Below the pieces are notes generated by a model. It made no database searches and had not been told where the DNA came from. It worked only from the letters and a program-made list of their open reading frames with translations. Both the position numbers and the translations under genes were made by a program. This document shows positions 56,407 to 64,000 of a DNA stretch of 64,000 nt, piece by piece (within the stretch, counting starts at the first letter, position 1; the number at the start of each line of letters is the position of its first letter). Source of the stretch: an uncultured Geobacter sp. (GTDB lineage: Bacteria > Desulfobacterota > Desulfuromonadia > Geobacterales > CAIOGM01); the NCBI GenBank assembly GCA_903902855.1, contig CAIUWK010000072.1:1-64000 (forward strand), given 5' to 3'.

Positions 56407-57315
56407 ATGTCGAAAATCAACATCGGCGGTCAGGCGGTCATCGAAGGGGTCATGATGCGGGCGCCCCGCTCCATGGCCATTGCGGTCCGGCGCCCCACCG
56501 GCGAGATCGTTGTCCAGAAAAACGAAGTAGTCCCGCTCTCCGAGCGTTACCCCATCGTCAAGTACCCCATCATCCGGGGGGCTGTGGCCCTGTTTTCTTC
56601 TCTCATTGTCGGGATCAAGGCGCTGAATTTTTCCGCCAACGAGGCGATGGTGGAGGAGGATGGGGAAAAGGAGGAGATGTCACCCTGGGCCATGGGGGGG
56701 ACCATGGCGGTGGCCTTCGGTTTCGGTATTCTCCTTTTCTTCATCATGCCGCTCTACCTGACAAAACTCCTTGTTCCGGTCATCGGCGATTCCAACATCG
56801 TCTTCAACCTGGTGGACGGCGTCATCCGGGTAGCGGTCTTTCTTCTCTACATCTGGATAATTTCCCGGATGGAGGACATTCAGCGGGTCTTTCAGTACCA
56901 CGGGGCCGAGCACAAGTCGATCTTCGCCTTCGAGGCGGGGGAGGAGCTCACCGTGGAGAACGTCCGAAAATACAGTTGCCTCCATCCTCGCTGCGGCACC
57001 AGCTTTCTTCTCATCGTCATGCTCATCAGTATCGTGATCTTCTCCCTGATCCCCAAGCTCTGGCCCTTCTACATGAAGGCGGGGTCACGGGTGCTGCTTC
57101 TTCCGGTCATCGCCGGAGTCTCCTACGAGATCCTCAAGTGGACGGCCAAGCACGATTCCACCCCCTTCGTGAAGTTTCTCATCTCCCCCGGCCTGGCGCT
57201 GCAGCGGCTCACCACCCGGGAGCCGGACGACAGCCAACTGGAGGTCGCCATCCGCTCCATGCAGGAGGCGCTGGAGATGAACGCCGGGTTCAAAGATGAC
57301 AGGCTGGTGATTTAA
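56407..57315 (+). CDS. DUF1385 membrane protein
   Basis: This 302-residue protein starts with the family motif [15 protein letters not shown]. Four hydrophobic segments follow (about 56-72, 98-120, 136-155, 199-218). A conserved [29 protein letters not shown] and HPRCGTSF sit between segments, with His and Cys that could bind metal. The family is nearly always upstream of prfA and prmC in many phyla, as here, yet its function is not known. It overlaps prfA by one base (TAATG). Confidence 0.93.
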   Translation: MSKINIGGQAVIEGVMMRAPRSMAIAVRRPTGEIVVQKNEVVPLSERYPIVKYPIIRGAVALFSSLIVGIKALNFSANEAMVEEDGEKEEMSPWAMGGTMAVAFGFGILLFFIMPLYLTKLLVPVIGDSNIVFNLVDGVIRVAVFLLYIWIISRMEDIQRVFQYHGAEHKSIFAFEAGEELTVENVRKYSCLHPRCGTSFLLIVMLISIVIFSLIPKLWPFYMKAGSRVLLLPVIAGVSYEILKWTAKHDSTPFVKFLISPGLALQRLTTREPDDSQLEVAIRSMQEALEMNAGFKDDRLVI

Positions 57316-58388
57316 TGTTAGACAAGATCGAAGAACTGGAACGTCGCTCCCTGGAGGTTGAATCGCTCCTCTCGGACCCGGCGGTGATGTCCAATCAGGG
57401 TGAATTTCGCAAGCTTTCCAAGGAGCATGCCGAGCTGGCGCCGCTGGTGGAGGTGTACCGGCAGCACCGGAAGCTGCTGGCCGAGATTCAGGACAACCGG
57501 CTGCTCCTTACCGAGCCCGACCTGGAGATCCGGGAGATGGCCAAGGCGGAACTGGAGGAGCTGGAACAGCGAAAATCGGAGATGGAGGGGGAGATCAGAC
57601 TCCTGCTCCTCCCCAAGGATCCCAACGACGACAAGAACGTCATTCTGGAGATCCGGGCCGGAACGGGGGGGGACGAATCGGCTCTCTTCGCCGGCGACCT
57701 TTTTCGCATGTACTCCCGCTTTGCCGATGCCAATCGTTGGAAGGTGGAGATTATCTCCGCCTCCGAATCGGAGCGGGGAGGGTTCAAGGAGATCATCGCC
57801 TCCGTTGAAGGGCAGGGGGTCTATGCCAAGCTCAAGTACGAGTCCGGCACCCATCGGGTCCAGCGGGTTCCCGAGACCGAGGCCCAGGGGCGGATTCATA
57901 CCAGCGCCTGCACCGTGGCCATCATGCCCGAGGCCGAAGAGTTCGATATCGATATCAACCCCACGGATCTGAAGATCGATGTCTACCGCTCCCAAGGGTC
58001 CGGTGGTCAGCACGTCAACACCACCGACTCGGCGGTCCGGATCACTCACCTTCCCACCGGGATCGTGGTGGCCTGCCAGGAAGAGCGGAGCCAGATCAAG
58101 AACCGGGCCAAGGCCATGAAGGTCCTCAAGTCCCGGATGCTGGATATCCTCCACCAGGAGCAGAACTCGAGAATGGCCGCCGACCGGAAGCAGCAGGTGG
58201 GGAGTGGTGACCGGAGCGAGCGGATCAGAACCTACAACTTCCCCCAGGGGAGGATGACCGATCACCGCATTGGCCTGACCCTCTACCGGCTAGATACCAT
58301 CATGACCGGCGACATCGGTGAAATCGCCGATTCTCTCCGAGCGCATTACCAGATGGAGGCGCTTCAGGAGCAGAGTGTGTCAGGTTAG
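57315..58388 (+). CDS. prfA: Peptide chain release factor 1
   Basis: This release factor of 357 residues reads UAA and UAG stops. The codon-recognition loop is [15 protein letters not shown] (the PxT region, here PET). The catalytic GGQ is at 230-232 in [17 protein letters not shown]. Gln232 would be methylated by PrmC, encoded just downstream. The N-terminal helical domain and total length are normal. Confidence 0.98.
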   Translation: MLDKIEELERRSLEVESLLSDPAVMSNQGEFRKLSKEHAELAPLVEVYRQHRKLLAEIQDNRLLLTEPDLEIREMAKAELEELEQRKSEMEGEIRLLLLPKDPNDDKNVILEIRAGTGGDESALFAGDLFRMYSRFADANRWKVEIISASESERGGFKEIIASVEGQGVYAKLKYESGTHRVQRVPETEAQGRIHTSACTVAIMPEAEEFDIDINPTDLKIDVYRSQGSGGQHVNTTDSAVRITHLPTGIVVACQEERSQIKNRAKAMKVLKSRMLDILHQEQNSRMAADRKQQVGSGDRSERIRTYNFPQGRMTDHRIGLTLYRLDTIMTGDIGEIADSLRAHYQMEALQEQSVSG

Positions 58389-58390
58389 AG

Positions 58391-58490
58391 GTTCAAGGTT
58401 CAAGGTTCAAGGTTCAAGGTCCAAGGCGAAGAGGTAAATAGTTCCGATTGTTCTTGTTACCATTCACTATTCACCATTCACCATTCACCT
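58391..58490. repeat. GGTTCAA tandem and ATTCACCATTCAC repeats between prfA and prmC
   Basis: Five near-perfect copies of GGTTCAA/GGTCCAA lie at 58392-58424. ATTCACTATTCACCATTCAC runs at about 58463-58487, related to the repeat between mlaF and mlaD. Confidence 0.85.
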
Positions 58491-58514
58491 TTGTCCTTTC
58501 GTCCGGGAAAAAAC

Positions 58515-59369
58515 ATGTCGACCGAAAACGAACAGTGGACCACCCTGAAGCTCCTGAACTGGACCAAGGGATACCTGGCGGAGAAGGGGGTGGAGAATGC
58601 CCGGCTGGAGGCGGAATGGCTCCTCTGCGCCGCGCTAGGGCTTGACCGGGTGGGACTCTACGTCAACTTCGAGAAGCCGCTTCTCCCTCAGGAACTGGCT
58701 GCGTTTCGTGGCACCGTGGGGCGGCGGGCTCGACGGGAACCGCTTCAGTATATCCTGGGGAGCCAGGAATTCATGGGGATGGAGTTCCGGGTCACCCCGG
58801 CGGTCCTCATTCCTCGCTACGACACCGAGACGCTGGTTCACGAAGCAATAAACCGTGCCGGTGATGCGGTGCGGGTGTTGGATATGGGGACCGGGAGCGG
58901 CTGTATCGCCGTGGTACTGGCGAAACTCATGCCCGACGCTCAGGTTGTTGCGGTGGATTGTTCCCCAGAGGCCCTTGCCGTGGCCCGTGGGAATGCCGAT
59001 GCGAACGGAGTGAAGGTCCGGTTCATCTCCGGCTCCCTGTTTCACCCCCTGTCGGGAGAGCGGTTCGACCTCATCGTCTCCAATCCTCCCTACATCGCCA
59101 CCGGGGATCTTGCCGGACTCCAGCCGGAGGTCCGGGAGTTCGAACCCATGGGGGCGCTGGACGGCGGCAGGGATGGTCTGGACTTTTATCGCCTCATCAT
59201 CCCGGCGGCACCGGAGCAGCTGAACCCCGGTGGCTGGTTGATGGTAGAGGTCGGAGCCGGACAGGCGGAGGCGGTGCAGGGGATGTTCGCGGCCGCCGGA
59301 TTTCTGGAAATTTTTACCTCCCTTGACCCCGGCAACATCCGGCGGGTTGTGGGAGGACGGGTTCCGTAG
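58515..59369 (+). CDS. prmC: Release factor glutamine methyltransferase PrmC (HemK)
   Basis: This AdoMet-dependent enzyme of about 284 residues methylates the GGQ glutamine of release factors. It has an N-terminal helical substrate domain, the AdoMet motif VLDMGTGSGCIAVVLAK, and the catalytic NPPY in LIVSNPPYIATGDL. ATG 58515 is chosen over an in-frame TTG at 58491 that lies in repeat sequence. Its TAG stop, like that of thyX, is part of a GTAGGGGC repeat. Confidence 0.96.
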   Translation: MSTENEQWTTLKLLNWTKGYLAEKGVENARLEAEWLLCAALGLDRVGLYVNFEKPLLPQELAAFRGTVGRRARREPLQYILGSQEFMGMEFRVTPAVLIPRYDTETLVHEAINRAGDAVRVLDMGTGSGCIAVVLAKLMPDAQVVAVDCSPEALAVARGNADANGVKVRFISGSLFHPLSGERFDLIVSNPPYIATGDLAGLQPEVREFEPMGALDGGRDGLDFYRLIIPAAPEQLNPGGWLMVEVGAGQAEAVQGMFAAAGFLEIFTSLDPGNIRRVVGGRVP

Positions 59370-59422
59370 GGGCGATCCTTGTGATCGCCCAACAGCAGGG
59401 CAAACACGAGGTTTGCCCCTAC
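59366..59422. repeat. GTAGGGGC composite palindrome overlapping the prmC stop
   Basis: GGGCGATC/GATCGCCC and GGGCAAAC/GTTTGCCC form two hairpins, and the outer GTAGGGGC/GCCCCTAC arms pair across both. The prmC stop TAG (59367-59369) is in the left arm. Confidence 0.85.
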
Positions 59423-59444
59423 AAGTTCATTCCGAGGTAACCAG

Positions 59445-60698
<1,254 letters not shown>

Positions 60699-60702
60699 AT
60701 CA

Positions 60703-60809
60703 ACAGGGATATACAGGATAAACAGGAATGTAGTCCTGGGAAAAACAGCCCGCTACAAAGGCATGGAGAGAAACTCCCGTTTTTTCCTGTCCATCCTGTT
60801 CATCCCTGT
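60703..60809. repeat. ACAGGATAAACAGG inverted repeats between murA and hisG
   Basis: ACAGGGATATACAGGATAAA near 60703-60722 is mirrored by CATCCTGTTCATCCCTGT near 60792-60809. A related copy (CAGGGATGTACAGGATAGAC) lies before mqnB at about 43574-43594. Confidence 0.8.
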
Positions 60810-60823
60810 AAAAAGGTTTTCTT

Positions 60824-61462
60824 ATGAATGATTTTATTACCATCGCCATCCCCAAGGGGCGCATCCTTCAGGAGTCCGTGGCTCTCTTTGCCAAGATCGG
60901 CATCGACTGCAGCGAGCTCCTCTCCGACACCCGAAAGCTGGTCTTCGAGAACGTTGAGCAGCGGATGCGTTACATGATCGTCCGGGCCACCGACGTCCCC
61001 ACCTATGTGGAGTACGGCTGTGCCGATCTGGGGATCGTGGGGAAAGATACTCTCATGGAGCAGGAGAAGGAGCTCTATGAGCCGCTGGACCTGAAGTTCG
61101 GCTACTGCCGCCTCATGGTGGCCGAACCGGTGGGGCTGGCCCGTGACGACGACCCCTCCCGCTGGTCCAATATCCGTATCGCCACCAAGTACCCCCATAT
61201 CACCGAAAAGTATTTCGCCGCCAAGGGGGTGCAGGTGGAGCTCATCAAGCTCTACGGCTCCATCGAGCTGGCGCCGCTGGTGGGGCTTTCCGAGCGGATC
61301 GTGGACCTGGTCTCCACCGGTGAGACCCTGAAGCAGAACGGCCTGGTGGAGGTGGAGACCATTGCCCACATCACTACCCGTCTCATCGTCAACCGCGCCA
61401 GTCTCAAGACCCGGCACCAGCGGATCACGGAGATCATCCGAGGGCTGGAGCAGCACATATAG
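60824..61462 (+). CDS. hisG: ATP phosphoribosyltransferase HisG, short form
   Basis: This enzyme of 212 residues catalyses the first step of histidine synthesis. It contains FITIAIPKGRILQESVALFAK, DLGIVGKDTLMEQ and the PRPP loop LVSTGETLKQNGL. The length is that of the short HisG, which lacks the regulatory C-terminal domain and needs HisZ; no hisZ is in the window. It is followed by a DUF4160/DUF2442 insert and then hisD. Confidence 0.96.
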   Translation: MNDFITIAIPKGRILQESVALFAKIGIDCSELLSDTRKLVFENVEQRMRYMIVRATDVPTYVEYGCADLGIVGKDTLMEQEKELYEPLDLKFGYCRLMVAEPVGLARDDDPSRWSNIRIATKYPHITEKYFAAKGVQVELIKLYGSIELAPLVGLSERIVDLVSTGETLKQNGLVEVETIAHITTRLIVNRASLKTRHQRITEIIRGLEQHI

Positions 61463-61549
61463 CACTTTTATTCACACAACTCTTTCGCACTGTACGGAAC
61501 TGTAACGTACGACGAGACGTATGACCATAAGACTTTCAGGAGCAGACAT

Positions 61550-61666
61550 ATGTCATTTCGTGCCCTCGAACACGTTATTGTATACCCTGAAACTACCCAA
61601 TATGCGGTAAACGCCGACATGGAAATCAAGTACGTTTTAAAGCGCAGTTGGGTAGTCAAACGCTGA
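61550..61666 (+). CDS. Possible 38-residue small protein
   Basis: ATG 61550 has AGGAG 7 bases upstream and opens 38 codons (MSFRALEHVIVYPETTQYAV, ending VKR). It ends 12 bases before the DUF4160 start. I do not recognise it. Good ribosome site and tight spacing favour a real leader peptide or a third member of the cassette. Confidence 0.4.
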   Translation: MSFRALEHVIVYPETTQYAVNADMEIKYVLKRSWVVKR

Positions 61667-61678
61667 AACAGGCAACAT

Positions 61679-61924
61679 ATGCCGGTAATTTTTCGTTACA
61701 AAGGGTATCGCTTTTTTTTCTTTTCCAACGAAGGGTCTCCTCCTGAGCCGTTGCATGTCCACGTCCGTCAAGGAAGCTCCCTTGCAAAGTTCTGGATCGA
61801 ACCGGAAGTGGGTATTGCAGAGAGTTACGGTATTACTCCTTCTGAATTGCGAGAACTGCTTCGAGCTGTGGTATCGAATCGAGACCTGATAGAAAGGACA
61901 TGGCATGAATTCTTCAGCGCTTAA
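61679..61924 (+). CDS. DUF4160 protein
   Basis: This 81-residue protein starts MPVIFRYKGYRFFFFSNEG and has the family centre PPEPLHVHVRQGSSLAKFWIEP, ending in RDLIERTWHEFF. DUF4160 genes are commonly paired with DUF2442 genes and have been suggested to be toxin-antitoxin-like, without proof that I know of. Translation of the next gene overlaps it by 20 bases. The pair, richer in A/T than its surroundings, interrupts the his operon. Confidence 0.88.
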   Translation: MPVIFRYKGYRFFFFSNEGSPPEPLHVHVRQGSSLAKFWIEPEVGIAESYGITPSELRELLRAVVSNRDLIERTWHEFFSA

Positions 61925-62180
61925 ACCTCTGGCGAGCTCCATTTCGTTTGATGCAGATTATATGTCCATTGAATTCAGGGATGGTCGGCGTCTCTCGGTT
62001 CCGCTCGCCTATTTCCCTCGACTTCTCCATGCAACGGAATCTCAGCGCAAAACATACGAGATAAGCGGAGGCGGCGTCGGGCTACACTGGGATGAACTGG
62101 ATGAAGACATAAGTGTAGAACATCTGCTTATGGGTATGATGGATCAAACGAATTCCCCTCCCTTGAAACAAGCAGCATAG
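61905..62180 (+). CDS. DUF2442 protein
   Basis: This 91-residue protein matches DUF2442: a strand segment (ADYMSIEFRDGRRLSVPLAYFPRLLHATESQR), then the family's YEISGGGVGLHWDELDEDISVEHLL. The ATG at 61905 overlaps the DUF4160 gene by 20 bases, so the two are translated together. The function is unknown; an antitoxin or DNA-binding partner role is a hypothesis only. hisD starts 21 bases later. Confidence 0.88.
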   Translation: MNSSALKPLASSISFDADYMSIEFRDGRRLSVPLAYFPRLLHATESQRKTYEISGGGVGLHWDELDEDISVEHLLMGMMDQTNSPPLKQAA

Positions 62181-62201
62181 ATTACATCGAAGGACACTAT
62201 C

Positions 62202-63500
62202 ATGCAGTTCCTTGACATAACCGATACCGATTTCGATCAAAAGTTTGCCGCCATCCTGGCGCGGGGGGAGGAAACTTCCCATGAGGTGGAGCAGGTCGTG
62301 CAGGCGATCATCGCCGACGTGCGCCGGCGGGGGGACGCTGCGGTGCTGGAGTACACCAACCGCTTCGACCGGCTGGAAGCGACCACTGTCGCCGAACTTG
62401 AGGTGACTGACGAGGAGATCGACGGCGCCTTTGCCAGGGTCTCCCCGGAGGAGATCGCCTCCCTGAAGCTGGCCTGTGAACGGGTGACCCGTTTCCACGC
62501 AAAGCAGAAGCAGCAGAGTTGGCTCTCCACCGAGGAGGAAGATGTCCTGCTGGGGCAGAAGGTGACCCCCCTGGCCCGGGTGGGGATCTACGTCCCCGGC
62601 GGCAAGGCGAGTTACCCTTCCAGCGTTATCATGAACGCCGTCCCGGCCAAGGTGGCGGGGGTCGGGGAGATCGTCATGGTGGCTCCCACCCCCGGCGGCG
62701 AGATCAATCCCCACGTCCTCGTGGCGGCGCGACTTGCCGGTGTGGACCGGATCTTTCGGCTGGGGGGCGCCCAGGCGGTGGCGGCCCTAGCCTACGGCAC
62801 AGCCACCATCCCCAAGGTGGACAAGATCACCGGCCCCGGCAATATCTACGTGGCCACCGCCAAGAAACTGGTCTTCGGTCAGGTGGGGATCGACATGATC
62901 GCCGGTCCCAGCGAGATTCTCGTCATCAACGACGGCAGCGGTACCGCGGCCCACATTGCCGCCGACCTCCTCTCCCAGGCGGAGCATGACGAGCTGGCTT
63001 CGTCCATCCTCATCACCACTGACCGCGACTTCGGAGAGCAGGTGGCCCATGAGGTGGAACGCCAACTTGGTAGCCTGAAACGGGAGGGGATTGCCCGCAA
63101 ATCCTGGGAGAGCTACGGTGCCATCATCGTGGCCGGGACCCTGGACGAGGCCATCGCTTTTTCCAACCGGATCGCCCCGGAGCATCTGGAGCTGGCCGTG
63201 GCCGACCCCTTTGCCATTATGCCCCGGATCACCAATGCCGGAGCCATCTTCCTGGGGCATTTCACCCCCGAGGCTGCCGGGGATTACCTGGCCGGCCCCA
63301 ACCATACGCTCCCCACCGGAGGGACGGCCCGTTTCTTCTCCCCTCTTTCCGTGGACGATTTCATGAAAAAATCCTCCATCGTCTGGTTCTCGGAAGCCGG
63401 TCTGAACCGTCTGGGGAGCGACATCGTCCGGATCGCCGAACTGGAGGGGTTGGAAGCTCACGGCAGATCGGTGAGCGTAAGATTGAAAAATTCACTCTGA
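62202..63500 (+). CDS. hisD: Histidinol dehydrogenase
   Basis: This zinc enzyme of 432 residues oxidises histidinol to histidine in the last two steps. Typical blocks are GIYVPGGKASYPSSVIMNA, GGAQAVAALAYGTATIP, DMIAGPSEILVI and DLLSQAEHDELA (zinc ligands Gln and His). NRIAPEHLEL holds the catalytic Glu/His. It follows the DUF4160/DUF2442 insert by 21 bp and is followed by hisB at 15 bp. Confidence 0.98.
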   Translation: MQFLDITDTDFDQKFAAILARGEETSHEVEQVVQAIIADVRRRGDAAVLEYTNRFDRLEATTVAELEVTDEEIDGAFARVSPEEIASLKLACERVTRFHAKQKQQSWLSTEEEDVLLGQKVTPLARVGIYVPGGKASYPSSVIMNAVPAKVAGVGEIVMVAPTPGGEINPHVLVAARLAGVDRIFRLGGAQAVAALAYGTATIPKVDKITGPGNIYVATAKKLVFGQVGIDMIAGPSEILVINDGSGTAAHIAADLLSQAEHDELASSILITTDRDFGEQVAHEVERQLGSLKREGIARKSWESYGAIIVAGTLDEAIAFSNRIAPEHLELAVADPFAIMPRITNAGAIFLGHFTPEAAGDYLAGPNHTLPTGGTARFFSPLSVDDFMKKSSIVWFSEAGLNRLGSDIVRIAELEGLEAHGRSVSVRLKNSL

Positions 63501-63515
63501 CCCAAGGAGATAGTC

Positions 63516-64000
63516 ATGTCCCGCAGCGCGACCATAGAACGGATTACCCGGGAGACACAGGTCAGAATGACCCTGGAGTTGGACGGCACGGGGGAGGCGA
63601 AGATTTGCACCTCGGTCCCCTTTCTCGACCATATGCTGGATCTCTTCGCCCGCCACGGCCTCTTCAATCTGCAGGTTGAGGCGCAGGGGGATATCGATAT
63701 CGATTACCACCATACGGTGGAGGATATCGGTATTGTGCTGGGGGATGCCGTCCGGCAGGCAGTGGGGGATAAGAAGGGAATCCGGCGCTACGGTCATGCC
63801 GTGGTCCCCATGGATGAGACCCTCGCCGAGGTCACCATCGACCTGTCGGGTCGCCCCTACCTTGTGTACCATGTGGACCTCCCCAAGGTGAAGATCGGTG
63901 ACTTGGATGTGGAACTGGTAAAAGAGTTCTTTCAGGCGTTCACCAACAACTGCGGAGCCAATGTCCATCTGAACATCCGGTACGGCGACAACGTCCATCA
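63516..64000 (+). CDS. hisB: Imidazoleglycerol-phosphate dehydratase HisB, 3' end outside the window
   Basis: The visible 161 residues form the IGP dehydratase domain: [33 protein letters not shown] and the second metal site about to follow at the window edge. It is the monofunctional form, beginning directly with the dehydratase. AAGGAG precedes the ATG. hisC, usually between hisD and hisB in this lineage as I recall it, is absent here. Confidence 0.97.
   Translation, partial: MSRSATIERITRETQVRMTLELDGTGEAKICTSVPFLDHMLDLFARHGLFNLQVEAQGDIDIDYHHTVEDIGIVLGDAVRQAVGDKKGIRRYGHAVVPMDETLAEVTIDLSGRPYLVYHVDLPKVKIGDLDVELVKEFFQAFTNNCGANVHLNIRYGDNVH

Overview
The window comes from a GC-rich bacterial chromosome and reads as a member of the Geobacter lineage (Geobacterales, Desulfuromonadota). 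This rests on gene content and order as I remember them for the group, not on a search. The signs are futalosine-route menaquinone genes (mqnB, mqnD), an Ehr-type hydrogenase-related complex, thyX, several CHASE/PAS/REC/HD-GYP signalling proteins, a bacteriohemerythrin, and the blocks rpsU-yqeY-cvpA-dnaG-rpoD and rho-rpmE-thyX-DUF1385-prfA-prmC-murA-hisG.

Layout. 1-1622: 3' part of groEL and its terminator. 1733-13063: a sensory block with a CHASE-PAS-PAS kinase and NarL-type regulator, a very long chemoreceptor with seven tandem 91-residue repeats, cheW, a CheY-like regulator, a second CHASE-PAS kinase and a bacteriohemerythrin. 13135-17709: a JAMM-DinG helicase fusion (minus strand), then mlaF and mlaD without an adjacent permease. 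17800-29028: a defence island made of a RecQ helicase with a C-terminal phosphoribosyltransferase-like segment, a DprA-like protein, two different HsdM subunits, a small winged-helix protein preceded by a 21-bp repeat array, HsdS and HsdR. 29072-31986: an active/inactive pair of M16 peptidases. 32146-37135: tRNA-Ser(GCT), two small orphan flagellum-related genes under a sigma-28-like promoter, a TPR-DnaJ protein, an HPP membrane protein, a PAS protein and a double-REC HD-GYP protein.

37380-46843: hisF-hisE, the rpsU-yqeY-cvpA-dnaG-rpoD macromolecular-synthesis block, mqnB-mqnD, a small Cys-rich protein with a ferredoxin, and ilvE. 47008-53628 (minus): a five-gene hydrogenase-4-like (Ehr-like) operon whose large subunit has lost the NiFe cysteines and which has no small subunit nearby. 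53978-64000: rho, rpmE, thyX, DUF1385, prfA, prmC, murA, hisG, a small DUF4160/DUF2442 cassette, hisD and the start of hisB. The his genes are therefore split into two groups about 23 kb apart, with hisC absent from its usual place between hisD and hisB.

Many intergenic spaces carry short dispersed repeats: GTAGGGGC palindromes, CCAGTCCCC, ATTCACCATTCAC, ACAGGATAAACAGG and CACAGAGGCACGGAG families. Two of the palindromes supply the stop codon of the upstream gene. The most interesting candidate system is the RecQ-PRTase plus DprA pair, whose domains resemble the ShosTA anti-phage system, coupled to a type I restriction system with two distinct modification subunits.
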